This document shows positions 18,723-27,845 of a stretch of 64,000 bases of DNA, in pieces. The stretch lies in NCBI RefSeq assembly GCF_000730565.1, contig NZ_BBIQ01000004.1:124001-188000 (forward strand), read 5' to 3'. Each line of letters starts with the position of its first letter. The stretch's first letter is position 1. The notes beneath the pieces were generated by a model. It was not told the origin of the DNA and did no database searches. It saw nothing but the letters and a program-made list of their open reading frames with translations. The DNA comes from Pseudomonas fulva NBRC 16637 = DSM 17717. Its GTDB lineage: Bacteria; Pseudomonadota; Gammaproteobacteria; Pseudomonadales; Pseudomonadaceae. Position numbers and translations under genes: made by a program.

Positions 18723-18742
18723 GCCTGGCATCGATGCCAGGC
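18723..18742. promoter_or_regulatory. Perfect 20-bp palindrome in the ggt leader
   Basis: GCCTGGCATCGATGCCAGGC is fully self-complementary and ends 20 bases before the ggt ATG. It could be a dimer-binding operator or a hairpin next to the ribosome site (GGAAGC). No regulator is assigned. Confidence 0.5.
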
Positions 18743-18762
18743 CCAACGCAGGAAGCGGCTGT

Positions 18763-20553
18763 ATGAACCCTCTCTTTGTATCCGTCAGCGCGCTGTGCCT
18801 GAGCCTGTCCTGTAACCTAGCCCAGGCCAGGCAAGTGCTGCCCGTAGCACCCGAACTTGGCTCCGGTTATCGCGCCGGCTTGCAGCCGGTGGCAGCCAAG
18901 CGTCATATGGTAGCAGCCGCCAACCCGCTGGCTAGCCAGGCTGGACAACGCATCCTTCGCGCCGGGGGCAGCGCGGTGGATGCGGCGATTGCGATGCAAA
19001 TGGTACTGACACTTGTCGAACCCCAATCGAGTGGGATCGGCGGCGGTGCATTTATCCTCCACTGGGACGGGAAAAAGACGCAGGCATTCGATGGCCGGGA
19101 AACGGCGCCGTCACAGGTGACCGAACGGCTGTTTCTCGACGACAAAGGGGCACCCATACCCTTCAGGTCAGCCCAGATAGGCGGGCGAGCGGTGGGGGTG
19201 CCAGGCGTACTGCGGGCCTTGGAGCTGGCCCACAAGCAGCACGGCGTCCTGCCCTGGCAAGCGTTGTTCCAACCCGCCATCGAATTGGCCCGTACCGGGT
19301 TCCCAGTCTCGGCACGGCTACACGCGCTGCTGGAGGCTGACCCCTTCGTGGCCAGGTCGCCCAGCATGGCTGGCTATTTTCTGGACGCGACGGGGCGCCC
19401 GCTTGCGGTAGGCACACGACTGCGTAACCCCGCACTTGCCGACACATTCGAGCAGATCGCGCAGCACGGCGCGCAGGCGTTTTACAACGGCGAGGTCGCG
19501 CAGGCCATGGTGGCCGCTGTTCATAACCACGCTAACCCAGGGTATCTGTCCATCGATGACCTGAAGCACTACCGCGCCAGCGAGCGTGAACCTGTCTGCG
19601 GGCCCTACAAAGCTTGGCAGGTATGCGGCATGCCACCCCCATCCTCCGGGGGCGTGGCGGTATTGCAGACCTTGGGCATACTGGAGGCATTGCAACGCAG
19701 ATCGGCCAGGGACGATCTAGCCCACCTCACACCCGTCCCCTCGACCACTGCTGCCACCTTGGAGGCGCCAGCACGCGCCGTGCACTTGGTTGCCGAAGCC
19801 GAACGATTGGTGTATGCCGATCGCGCCCAGTATCTGGCCGACAGTGACTATGTACCCGTTCCGCTCAAGGGCCTGCTCGACCCGGGCTACCTGGCACAGC
19901 GTGCCAGTCAGGTGGGTGAGCGCAGCATGAACAAGGCCAGCCCCGGCTATCCGAAGGGTGCGCTGTTGACGCTCGCGCCTGACCGATCGCCACCGCGCAT
20001 AGCCACCTCCCACGTAAGCGCCATTGATGACCAAGGCAATGCCGTGGCCATGACCACCTCGGTAGAAGGCGCATTCGGCTCGCACCTGATGGTCAAAGGG
20101 TTCTTGCTCAACAACCAACTGACCGATTTTTCGTTCGTGCCCCGGGAACAGGGCAGGCCAGTGGCCAATCGCGTTCAGCCGGGTAAGCGTCCCCTGTCAG
20201 CCATGGCGCCAACGTTGGTGTTCTCCCGCGGCAATGGGGCGTTGGTGGCCAGCCTTGGCTCGCCCGGCGGCTCGCAGATCATCGGTTACGTCAACAAGGC
20301 ACTCATCGCATTGCTGGACTGGCGGCTGAACCCCCAGCAAGCCGCCGGTTTGCCCAATTTCGGCAGCCGCAACGGCGCAACCGAGGTGGAATCAGGGTTG
20401 ACCAGCGCTGCGTTGATCCGCCAGCTCGAGGCGTGGGGCCACACGGTAACGCCAATGGACATGACCAGCGGCCTGCAAGTCATTTGGCGAGCTGGGTCAG
20501 ACTGGTCGGGGGGTGCCGACCCGCGCCGGGAGGGCGTGGCACTGGGGGACTAA
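18763..20553 (+). CDS. ggt: Gamma-glutamyltransferase (periplasmic, Ntn hydrolase)
   Basis: 596 residues with a Sec signal (about 1-22, ending LAQA). Transfers or hydrolyses the gamma-glutamyl group of glutathione. The proenzyme cleaves itself before the nucleophile Thr415 in IATSHVSAIDDQGNAVAMTTS, which corresponds to TTHYSV of the E. coli enzyme. Other hallmarks: GGSAVDAAIAMQMVL, QSSGIGGGAFILHWDG, FDGRETAP (substrate Arg), PPPSSGGV, and near the C-terminus GSPGGSQIIGYV. Large subunit about 23-414, small subunit 415-596. It stands alone, with a palindrome in its leader. Confidence 0.95.
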   Translation: MNPLFVSVSALCLSLSCNLAQARQVLPVAPELGSGYRAGLQPVAAKRHMVAAANPLASQAGQRILRAGGSAVDAAIAMQMVLTLVEPQSSGIGGGAFILHWDGKKTQAFDGRETAPSQVTERLFLDDKGAPIPFRSAQIGGRAVGVPGVLRALELAHKQHGVLPWQALFQPAIELARTGFPVSARLHALLEADPFVARSPSMAGYFLDATGRPLAVGTRLRNPALADTFEQIAQHGAQAFYNGEVAQAMVAAVHNHANPGYLSIDDLKHYRASEREPVCGPYKAWQVCGMPPPSSGGVAVLQTLGILEALQRRSARDDLAHLTPVPSTTAATLEAPARAVHLVAEAERLVYADRAQYLADSDYVPVPLKGLLDPGYLAQRASQVGERSMNKASPGYPKGALLTLAPDRSPPRIATSHVSAIDDQGNAVAMTTSVEGAFGSHLMVKGFLLNNQLTDFSFVPREQGRPVANRVQPGKRPLSAMAPTLVFSRGNGALVASLGSPGGSQIIGYVNKALIALLDWRLNPQQAAGLPNFGSRNGATEVESGLTSAALIRQLEAWGHTVTPMDMTSGLQVIWRAGSDWSGGADPRREGVALGD

Positions 20554-20622
20554 GGCCAGCGTTGCGAGCTGTACAGGCGCGTGCTAGAAAACGCTCCTCC
20601 CATTCATTTGTCGAATACTCGC

Positions 20623-21504
20623 ATGTCTCATAACGTTAAACCGAATAGGGCCTTATTCGACCTGGACCTCTTACGGGCGATCGTCGTGGTGGCCGACTGC
20701 GGCAGTTTCACCACGGCTGCCGCTCGCTTGCATTCGACCCAGTCCACCATCAGCCAGAAAGTCCGGCGCCTGGAAGACATGGTGGGGCATCGTTTACTGG
20801 TACGTGGCAACCGCGACGTGCTCCCGACCGACGCCGGGCAGACGTTGCTCGGGTACGCCCGGCACATGCTGGCCCTGAATGACCAGATGCTCGAAGCCTT
20901 GGCCGGTGCCATGGTCGGCTTCACGGTGCGCCTGGGTGTGCCCGAAGACTTCGTGGGCGGATCGACCACCCATGCCCTATCGGCCTTCAGTCGGCTCAAT
21001 CCGCAGGTGAAGCTGGAGGTCACCAGTGGGCTGTGCCGGGATCTGAGCCAGGCCTACGACAATGGCGAGCTGGACCTGGTACTGCTCAAACAACGACGCA
21101 ACAGTCGCGAAGGCGTCGCTTGTTGGCCAGAGCGCCTGCAATGGATCGACAGCGCGCGCCTGCCTGCCTTTGAACTGGACCCGGTGCCGTTGGTGACATT
21201 CCCGCCGCGGGGCTTGTACCGCGAGGACATGATTACCGCCATCGAGCGCAGTGGCAGGCGCTGGCGTATCAGCTTCACCAGTTCGAGCCTGAGTGGCATC
21301 CAGGCCGCGGTCGCCGATGGCATGGGCATCAGCCTGCTACCGCCGCGCGCCGCCACCACGGAGCATCGCGTGCTGGGCGTCGAGCAGGGGCTGGACGAAG
21401 TCGACAGCTATGAGATCGTCATCGTGCACCGCCCGACCGCCGATCCAACGGTCAAGGACCTGGCGCAGGTGCTCAAGCAGCTGTTGGCCGGTGGTAGCCT
21501 TTAA
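20623..21504 (+). CDS. LysR-family transcriptional regulator
   Basis: 293 residues from ATG 20623; an upstream GTG at 20581 lacks a better ribosome site. N-terminal winged helix FDLDLLRAIVVVADCGSFTTAAARLHSTQSTISQKVRRLEDMVG, then the substrate-binding fold (GVPEDFVGGSTTHALSAFSRLNPQVKLEVTSG). It follows ggt by about 70 bases on the same strand and precedes sodC, so it could regulate either. No ligand can be named. Confidence 0.9.
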   Translation: MSHNVKPNRALFDLDLLRAIVVVADCGSFTTAAARLHSTQSTISQKVRRLEDMVGHRLLVRGNRDVLPTDAGQTLLGYARHMLALNDQMLEALAGAMVGFTVRLGVPEDFVGGSTTHALSAFSRLNPQVKLEVTSGLCRDLSQAYDNGELDLVLLKQRRNSREGVACWPERLQWIDSARLPAFELDPVPLVTFPPRGLYREDMITAIERSGRRWRISFTSSSLSGIQAAVADGMGISLLPPRAATTEHRVLGVEQGLDEVDSYEIVIVHRPTADPTVKDLAQVLKQLLAGGSL

Positions 21505-21603
21505 GTGTTTCAGGCTGTGGCACAAGGGAATGACTGCGCGATGATGCAGTCCCATGCACAACGCGGGTATGACGTCCGCCTTCACCACGCCATGGAGAAC
21601 CCT

Positions 21604-22119
21604 ATGAAAGCAGTTGTAATCGCTGCCCTGCTGGCCACTACCGGCCTGGCCCAAGCCGCCCAGACCGTCGAGCTCAAGCTGGCAGGCGCCGATGGCCCAG
21701 GCAAGTCGATCGGCACCATCAGTATCGAACAGAACAAGTACGGAACGCTGCTGACTCCGGACCTCAAAGACCTGCCACCGGGTGTGCACGGTTTCCACCT
21801 GCACCAGAATCCGTCCTGCGCACCTGCGCAGGACGCAGGCAAAACCGTGCCAGCAGGGGGAGCAGGGGGCCACTGGGACCCTCAATCGACCAACGCGCAC
21901 AAAGGCCCTTATGATGACAGCGGTCACCGCGGTGACCTGCCGGCGTTGTATGTAGGTGCCGATGGCAAGGCAACCTATCCAGTGCTGGCACCGCGCTTGA
22001 AGGCTGAGGACTTCAAAGGCCATGCTTTGATGGTGCACGCAGGTGGCGATAACCACAGCGACCACCCCGAGAAGTTGGGTGGCGGTGGTGCGCGCGTGGC
22101 GTGTGGGGTGGTTGAGTAA
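21604..22119 (+). CDS. sodC: Periplasmic Cu,Zn superoxide dismutase
   Basis: 171 residues from ATG 21604, behind GGAGAACC; the signal peptide MKAVVIAALLATTGLAQA supports this start. Dismutates superoxide in the periplasm. Metal ligands are visible: HGFHLHQNPSC (Cu His pair), GGHWDPQSTNAHKGPYDDSGHRGDLPAL (bridging and Zn His, Zn Asp) and HALMVHAGGDNHSDHPE (last Cu His). The two cysteines for the structural disulphide are present (NPSC and ARVACGVVE). Single gene, ended by a strong hairpin. Confidence 0.95.
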   Translation: MKAVVIAALLATTGLAQAAQTVELKLAGADGPGKSIGTISIEQNKYGTLLTPDLKDLPPGVHGFHLHQNPSCAPAQDAGKTVPAGGAGGHWDPQSTNAHKGPYDDSGHRGDLPALYVGADGKATYPVLAPRLKAEDFKGHALMVHAGGDNHSDHPEKLGGGGARVACGVVE

Positions 22120-22128
22120 CGGCGGGTT

Positions 22129-22150
22129 GGCGCACCCTGGTGGGTGCGCC
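22129..22150. terminator. Bidirectional hairpin between sodC and allE
   Basis: GGCGCACCC-TGGT-GGGTGCGCC, a perfect 9-bp stem between two convergent genes. It lacks a T tract on either side, so it may need Rho or act only as an RNA 3'-end stabiliser. Confidence 0.6.
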
Positions 22151-22178
22151 TCGTCGACCGGCAGGCGGTCTTTTGACT

Positions 22179-23015
22179 TCAGCGCTTGGGGTTGAGCGTC
22201 AAGTGCACGTGACGGTTCACGTCCTTGTACAGCAGGTAGCTGAAGTTGCCAGGGCCGCCGGCATAGCAGGCCTGCGGGCAGAAGGCGCGCAGCCACATGA
22301 AGTCGCCGGCTTCTACCTCGACCCAGTCCTGATTCAGGCGGTAGACCGCCTTGCCTTCGAGAACGTAAAGCCCGTGCTCCATGACGTGGGTTTCAGCGAA
22401 CGGAATGACGCCACCTGGTTGGAACGTGACGATATTGACGTGCATATCATGGCGCATGTCGGCCATGTCGACGAAGCGGGTGGTTTTCCAGCGGCCTTCG
22501 GTACCTGGCATCTCGATCACGGTAGCGTTGTCGCGATGGGTCACGAATGAGGACGGCACGTCCAGCCCCTCGACCTTCTGGTAGTGCTTGCGCAGCCAGT
22601 GGAAGGTGACATTGGCCTTGCTGTTGTTGCGCAAGCTCCATTCGGCGCCAGGCGCCAGAAACGCATAGCCCCCTGGCACCAGTGTGTGGTGCTGGCCCTC
22701 GACGGTGATGTCCAGCTCGCCCTCGACGATGAACAACACCGCTTCGGCGTTGGGGTCCAATTCAGGCCGTTCGCTCCCGCCTTCAGGCGCCACCTCGACG
22801 ATGTACTGGGAGAACGTCTCGGCGAACCCTGTCAGCGGCCGGGCGATGACCCACATGCGCATCTTGTCCCAGAAGGGCAAGTGACTGGTGACGATGTCAC
22901 GCATCACGCCCTTGGGAATGACCGCGTAAGCTTCGGTGAACATGGCACGGTCGGTCAGCAGCTCGGTTTGAGCCGGGTGGCCGCCGTGGGGCGCGAAATA
23001 GGCGTGGTTCGACAT
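22179..23015 (-). CDS. allE: (S)-ureidoglycine aminohydrolase (bicupin)
   Basis: 278 residues with two cupin domains. Releases ammonia from (S)-ureidoglycine, made from allantoate, to give (S)-ureidoglycolate in purine degradation. The C-terminal cupin has the Mn-site pattern of the family: PFAETHVMEHGLYVLEGKAVYRLNQDWVEVEAGDFMWLRAFCPQACYAGG, almost word for word as in E. coli AllE. The N-terminal cupin (VLFIVEGELDITVEGQ, GGYAFLAPG) is structural. No allantoinase or allantoicase gene adjoins it, so it is separated from its pathway. Confidence 0.92.
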   Translation of the reverse strand: MSNHAYFAPHGGHPAQTELLTDRAMFTEAYAVIPKGVMRDIVTSHLPFWDKMRMWVIARPLTGFAETFSQYIVEVAPEGGSERPELDPNAEAVLFIVEGELDITVEGQHHTLVPGGYAFLAPGAEWSLRNNSKANVTFHWLRKHYQKVEGLDVPSSFVTHRDNATVIEMPGTEGRWKTTRFVDMADMRHDMHVNIVTFQPGGVIPFAETHVMEHGLYVLEGKAVYRLNQDWVEVEAGDFMWLRAFCPQACYAGGPGNFSYLLYKDVNRHVHLTLNPKR

Positions 23016-23121
23016 GAATGCTCTCGACTTGTTGTTCTATCCCCATGCCGTGGACCGCACCGGCCGGTGCGGTGCAGGGGACGTGGGCACAGGATAGGGT
23101 GGCGCGCCGAGCATCTACAAA

Positions 23122-24513
23122 TTAAATGTTGGAATACCCGGTATTTGTTTGCTGAATACTCACCTGGCTACCCACATGGTGCGCCGTCAGGCGGTCTCCC
23201 TCGCCGAACAACTTGTGGCGCAATGTGCCATCGACGTAGCCCTTGGGATAACGGCCACGGCGCTGCAGCTCAGGAATGAGCAACTCCACGACGTGGGTCA
23301 GGTCATCAGGTTGGACAGCATAGGTGAGGTTGAAACCGTCGATATCGGTTTGATCGACCCACGCTTCCAACTGGTCAGCGACTTCGCTTGGCGTACCGAC
23401 CAGGACGGGCCCGCGTCCTCCTAGCCCGATGAATTGCGCCGCTTCGCGCACTGTCCATTGGCGGCTAGGGTCAGCCGCCGTGAAGGCTGCCAGGGCCGCA
23501 CGGCCTGCATCGTTTTCCACGTACTGGATCGGCGCATCAGGGTCCAGGCCATCCAGGTCGATACCGGTCCACCCTGACAGCAGGGTCAGGGCTGCTTCGA
23601 TGTCGACGAAACTGCGGTATTGGGCAAAGCGTGCCTGCGCCTGCTCGTGGGTGGGCGCGACGATCAGTAACGCCTGGGCATAGATCAGCACATCGTCACG
23701 CGTGCGTCCTGCCGCTTCGCTGGCCTGACGAACACCATCGGCGTAGCGCCGCAGCACCGTGGGTGTAGGCCCGCTGATGAACACGCACTCGGCATGCCTT
23801 GCAGCGAACTGCTGACCACGCGCAGATGCGCCTGCTTGAAACAAGACGGGGGTCCGTTGCGGGGAGGGCTGGCACAGGTGAATACCAGGTACCTGGAAAT
23901 GCTCGCCGAGGTGACCGATGGCGTGTACACGGGTTGGCTCGACGTAACGGCCAGCCTGACGGTCCAGCACCAGGGCATCCTCGTCCCAGCTTTTTTCCCA
24001 GAGCTTGTAGAGCACTTGCAGATACTCTTCGGCCAGGTCATAGCGCTGGTCATGCCCCAGTTGTCGATCCAGCCCAAGATTACGCGCGGCACTGTCCAGG
24101 TAGCCGGTGACGATATTCCAGCCCACGCGCCCGTCGCTGAGGTGATCGAGCGTGGACATGCGCCGGGCAAAGGGGTAGGGATGCTCGTAGGTCAGCGAGA
24201 AGGTGACCCCAAAACCCAGGTGCTTGGTCACAGCGGCCATGGCCGGGACCAGCAGCATCGGGTCGTTCACCGGCACCTGAACGCCGCCGCGCAAGGCCGG
24301 GCCTGGGCTGCCTTGATAGACGTCATAGATGCCCATTACATCGGCAATGAACAATGCGTCGAACACACCGCGTTCGAGCAGCCTCGCCAGGTCGGTCCAG
24401 TAGGCCAGGCGGTTGAAATCGGTGCTGGTGTTGCGTGGGTGGCGCCACAATCCAGGCGATTGGTGGCTGGCAGCATTCATGCTGAAGGCGTTGAAGCGCA
24501 TAGGGCGGGGCAT
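23122..24513 (-). CDS. Flavin-dependent monooxygenase of the NtaA/SnaA/DszA (LLM) family
   Basis: 463 residues, a TIM-barrel luciferase-like enzyme using reduced FMN from a separate reductase. Family marks: GLWRHP near the N-terminus, GVFDALFIADVMGIYDVYQG, FGVTFSLTYEHPYPFARRMSTLDHLSDGRVGWNIVTGYLDSAARNLG (about 95-145), and SPQRTPVLFQAGASARGQQFAARHAECVFISG. Members oxidise nitrilotriacetate, EDTA, dibenzothiophene sulphone or dimethyl sulphide. It overlaps no gene but follows the binding protein by 14 bases, suggesting a joint role in scavenging an organosulfur or similar compound. Confidence 0.9.
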   Translation of the reverse strand: MPRPMRFNAFSMNAASHQSPGLWRHPRNTSTDFNRLAYWTDLARLLERGVFDALFIADVMGIYDVYQGSPGPALRGGVQVPVNDPMLLVPAMAAVTKHLGFGVTFSLTYEHPYPFARRMSTLDHLSDGRVGWNIVTGYLDSAARNLGLDRQLGHDQRYDLAEEYLQVLYKLWEKSWDEDALVLDRQAGRYVEPTRVHAIGHLGEHFQVPGIHLCQPSPQRTPVLFQAGASARGQQFAARHAECVFISGPTPTVLRRYADGVRQASEAAGRTRDDVLIYAQALLIVAPTHEQAQARFAQYRSFVDIEAALTLLSGWTGIDLDGLDPDAPIQYVENDAGRAALAAFTAADPSRQWTVREAAQFIGLGGRGPVLVGTPSEVADQLEAWVDQTDIDGFNLTYAVQPDDLTHVVELLIPELQRRGRYPKGYVDGTLRHKLFGEGDRLTAHHVGSQVSIQQTNTGYSNI

Positions 24514-24527
24514 AGGCTGACCTCGCC

Positions 24528-25508
24528 TCAGGGCAGCACGGAAGCGGGATAAACCGCTTCGGCTACGTTCAGTTTGCGGGGGATCAGGCCAAGCCCTTGG
24601 AAGGTGTCTGCCAACTTCTGTTGTTCGGCAACGATCTCTGGCGTCACCGGCACGGCGTTGTAGTTGCGTCGTTGACTCGCCACCTCCAGTACATCGGCGT
24701 TGATGCCAAGCTGCGGTGCCAGCAATGCGGCGACGTCGGCAGGTTTGTCATTGGCCCACTGGCTGGCTTTGGCCAGTTCGCTGAAGAATGTTCTGAGCAA
24801 CGCCTTGTTGCTGTCCGCGAAGTGGGCGGTGGACAAATAGAAAGTGCGATTATTGGTCAAGCCGGTCCCGTCACGCAGGTTTTTCAGCCCTGGCTGACGC
24901 TCTGCTGCAGCCAGGAACGGGTCCCATAGCGTAGCGGCCTGAACGCTGCCTGACTGCAGCGCGGCTATCGCGTCGGCTGCGTTGTTGACGTACGCCGGGG
25001 TGATGTCCTGGTAACTCAGCCCTGCCTGTTGCAAAGCCACGGCCAGCAAATACTGGGCATTCCACCCCCGGCCAGTGGCCACGCGCTTGCCCTTCAGGTC
25101 CTGCACGTGCGTGAGAGTGTCCTGCTGGCGCACCACCAGCCCGATCCCACGTGGATAGGGCTGTTCAGCAGCCAGGTAGACCACGGATTTGCCGGCCGCC
25201 TGGGCAAACACCGAAGGCGCATCGGCAGCGTGCCCCACGTCGATGGCACCCGTACTCAACGCCTCGAGCAACTGAGGGCCCGCAGCAAATTCATGCCAGC
25301 TGACGCTCACCCCTTGAGGGGCAAGGGCCTTTTCCAGCGCACCGCTGCCTTTGAGGATGTTGAGGCTGTTGAATTTTTGGTATCCGATGCGCAGGGTGCT
25401 GTTTTCCCCCGCCTGGGCCGGTCCGGCTAACAGCAGGGCGCCGGTAAGCGAGGCCATTAGCCCTCCCAGTACTCGCCGACGTAGTGATGAAAAGAGGGGG
25501 TGGGGCAT
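24528..25508 (-). CDS. SsuA-like ABC transporter substrate-binding protein
   Basis: 326 residues from ATG 25508 (ribosome site AAGGA). Signal peptide with an RRR run (SSLRRRVLGGLMASLTGALLLAGPAQA). Mature part resembles aliphatic sulfonate binding proteins: LRIGYQKFNSLNILKGSGALEKAL, VSWHEFAAGPQLLEALSTGAIDVGHAADAPSVFAQAAGKSVVYLA. It should deliver a sulfonate-like compound to an ABC importer. Neither permease nor ATPase is adjacent. The upstream region 25560-25704 is AT-rich, as expected of a starvation-controlled promoter. Confidence 0.88.
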   Translation of the reverse strand: MPHPLFSSLRRRVLGGLMASLTGALLLAGPAQAGENSTLRIGYQKFNSLNILKGSGALEKALAPQGVSVSWHEFAAGPQLLEALSTGAIDVGHAADAPSVFAQAAGKSVVYLAAEQPYPRGIGLVVRQQDTLTHVQDLKGKRVATGRGWNAQYLLAVALQQAGLSYQDITPAYVNNAADAIAALQSGSVQAATLWDPFLAAAERQPGLKNLRDGTGLTNNRTFYLSTAHFADSNKALLRTFFSELAKASQWANDKPADVAALLAPQLGINADVLEVASQRRNYNAVPVTPEIVAEQQKLADTFQGLGLIPRKLNVAEAVYPASVLP

Positions 25509-25704
25509 GGCGCGATCCTTGATGTTCAGTTCAACAGGAGCACCAGAAAATAAGCACATGAGCGCGCTTCTTCAATTTTTTTATTACTAATTATTAGATT
25601 GTTTAGTTATTTTTATATCCTTTTGTTTTGTAATCAGTTGTGCGCTGTCGACGTTTTTTTCACATCCCGTTGGTAGCATTCCTAGCAGAATCAAGGAGTT
25701 CTCC

Positions 25705-26586
25705 ATGTCTATCTTCCTGCGCACACGCAGCACTCGCATCGTGCTAACCGCTACCACTGGCCTTGTAGTCGCAACCCTCGGGTTTTTCGCCTGGCAAAGC
25801 TTCTACCCCGTGCAAGCCGCCTCGGGCTGGCAGGTCGAGGTCGTGCACCGCAATGTGGACAAGGCTGCGTCACTGCTTCCCCAGGCCGACGGCAGCCTGT
25901 TGGTCAGCCAAGAGCTGGACGATGGTCGCGGCAGCATTCTCAAGATTGCTGCGGACGGTGAGCGCGAAGTGCTCGTGGACAAGCTGTCTAAGCCGGACGG
26001 CATGGTGGCGGCAAGAGGGGGCTGGGTCTTCAGCCAGGAAGGTGGCCTGGCGCCGGTGAGTCTGGCGGTCGATGGCCACGTCACACCACTTTTCGAGGGT
26101 ATTGCGGTACAGGGCCTTTGGAACGAGGGCAACCACCTTTTCGCCATCGAAGACCGCAAGGGTGATGGCCGCTTGCTGCGCTATGACTGGCGCAGCGGCC
26201 AGGTGGACGTGTTGCGTGCGGGCCTGACCGAAGCCGAAGGTTTGACCCGATGCGGGGGTGGCCGGCTACTGTATACCGAGAAAGCCGAAGGGCAGGTCCG
26301 GGCGCTGTCCAAGGATGGCAAGGACCCTGTGGTGATCGATGGCCTCAACAACCCTACATTCCTGTTTTGCGACCAGCGTGGTCTCTGGATCAGTGAAGAC
26401 AACACTCACCGGGCGCGGCTGCTGCGCATAAAGCCCGATGGGACTCGCCAGACCGTGCTCTCGTTTCTCAAGGCGCCGCAGTCGATCGTGGCCGATGGCA
26501 GCGGTGGTTACTGGCTTGCAGAAGGCGGACGTGATCGCGTGCTGCACCTGACCCCTCCAGCGCAGCCGGCCGCTGCGTCAAACTGA
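25705..26586 (+). CDS. Exported beta-propeller protein, SMP-30/NHL-like
   Basis: 293 residues behind a good ribosome site (AAGGAG). An N-terminal membrane segment (VLTATTGLVVATLGFFAWQSF, about 12-32) serves as signal or anchor. The rest is a series of roughly 45-residue blades of the six-bladed SMP-30/gluconolactonase or NHL type: LLPQADGSLLVSQELDDGRGSILKIAADG, KPDGMVAARGGWVFSQEGG, LWNEGNHLFAIEDRKGDGRLLRYD, APQSIVADGSGGYWLAEGGRDRVLHL. It is probably a periplasmic lactonase or binding propeller; the substrate is unknown. Stands alone. Confidence 0.75.
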   Translation: MSIFLRTRSTRIVLTATTGLVVATLGFFAWQSFYPVQAASGWQVEVVHRNVDKAASLLPQADGSLLVSQELDDGRGSILKIAADGEREVLVDKLSKPDGMVAARGGWVFSQEGGLAPVSLAVDGHVTPLFEGIAVQGLWNEGNHLFAIEDRKGDGRLLRYDWRSGQVDVLRAGLTEAEGLTRCGGGRLLYTEKAEGQVRALSKDGKDPVVIDGLNNPTFLFCDQRGLWISEDNTHRARLLRIKPDGTRQTVLSFLKAPQSIVADGSGGYWLAEGGRDRVLHLTPPAQPAAASN

Positions 26587-26617
26587 AGTCTGAAAAAAGA
26601 GTCGATGACAGCAGCCA

Positions 26618-27625
26618 TCAATCCCCCAGTCGCTGCTCACGCGACGGGGGATAGCCGAAATAGGCGGCGTAGCATTTGCTGAAGTGCGACACCGAGACGA
26701 AGCCGCACGCTACCGCCACCTCCATCACCGAGAGATCGGAGTACTGCAACAGGCGGCGACTCTTGGTAATGCGAAGTTCCATGTAGTAACGCCGGGGGGA
26801 GGTGCCCAACTGCGCCTGGAACAGCCGGTCTATCTGGCGTCGGGACCGGCCGCTGTAAGCCGCCAACTGGTCCAGGCTGAGGGTTTCTTCGAGGTTGTTT
26901 TCCATCAGCTCGACGATGGTGCGCAGGTGCAGACTCATCGACTTCTTGGCCCCGGGACCCACTTGGCGATAGCGCGCACCAGAGAAGGACAGAATCTCCT
27001 CGACGCCCTCTGCCAGGCCATCACCGTACAGCCGTCGTACCAGTCCCAGCATCAGTTCCATCGCCCCGTTTGGGCTGGCGGCACTCAGCCGGTCCCGGTC
27101 GAGGGTAAAGCTTGCAGGCGTGATACGCGTCTGCGGGCTACGTTCGGCAAGGCTGGCACGTTGTTCGGGGTGAACGCTGCAGCCGTAGTCATCCAGCGCT
27201 CCGGCGCGCCCGAGAAACCATGCGCCATTCCACAAGCCGCCCAGGGCCATCCCGTGGGAAGCGCAGTCCTGGAGCAAGCGGTCGAGTTCAGGGTATTTGA
27301 GCGGCGTGCGTAAGCCGCCGCAGACCACCAGCAAGTCCAAGTGCTTGAGGGCGGTCGCCGAAAGCTCGGTGGTGATCAACTCGAGCCCCAGGTCACTCAG
27401 TACGCGGTCACCGGCAAGCGACAAGGGCGTGAATTGGAAGCTGTCGGCGCGCAAAAGGTTAGCCGTGACCAGTACGTCCATGGCCACGGTGAAGCTGGCC
27501 ATGGAAAAGTGTTCGAGCAAAACGAAGTCGACCCGATAGGGCGCTTCAACGCTGGCGCTGCTGGTCTTTAACCGCAGCATGTTGCTGGTGCTGCTCTTTT
27601 TGCTGAACTGACGGGGTGTGGACAC
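26618..27625 (-). CDS. GlxA-family AraC-type regulator with DJ-1/PfpI-like domain
   Basis: 335 residues from GTG 27625, which has GGAG 6 bases upstream; ATG 27580 (320 residues) is the alternative. N-terminal class I amidotransferase-like domain lacking a clear catalytic triad (VDFVLLEHFSMASFTVAMDVL, LLVVCGGLRTP, GGLWNGAWFLGRAGALDDYGCSVHPE). C-terminal AraC double helix-turn-helix (LSLDQLAAYSGRSRRQIDRLFQAQLGTSPRRYYMELRI and MEVAVACGFVSVSHFSKCYAAYFGYPP). Relatives control betaine, carnitine and arginine catabolism. The target cannot be told from the neighbours. Confidence 0.88.
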   Translation of the reverse strand: MSTPRQFSKKSSTSNMLRLKTSSASVEAPYRVDFVLLEHFSMASFTVAMDVLVTANLLRADSFQFTPLSLAGDRVLSDLGLELITTELSATALKHLDLLVVCGGLRTPLKYPELDRLLQDCASHGMALGGLWNGAWFLGRAGALDDYGCSVHPEQRASLAERSPQTRITPASFTLDRDRLSAASPNGAMELMLGLVRRLYGDGLAEGVEEILSFSGARYRQVGPGAKKSMSLHLRTIVELMENNLEETLSLDQLAAYSGRSRRQIDRLFQAQLGTSPRRYYMELRITKSRRLLQYSDLSVMEVAVACGFVSVSHFSKCYAAYFGYPPSREQRLGD

Positions 27626-27845
27626 GCTGGACTCCGCTTCCTGGCTTCGCACCAAAGTGTGGCCGGTGCCCCTTGGAAAGACAATCGGCAAGGTGGCTGG
27701 CGCCAATGTGCAGGTCGTGTTCAGGCATGCGCTGGGCGTCGGCCTGGGGCAGGGAGGTTGCATGCGTGCTGGCGCCGTTCAAATCCAACGGAACCCTAGG
27801 CGTTATCGGGGAATCAATAGGGTAAGTGCCAATGGGAGGAAGCTC

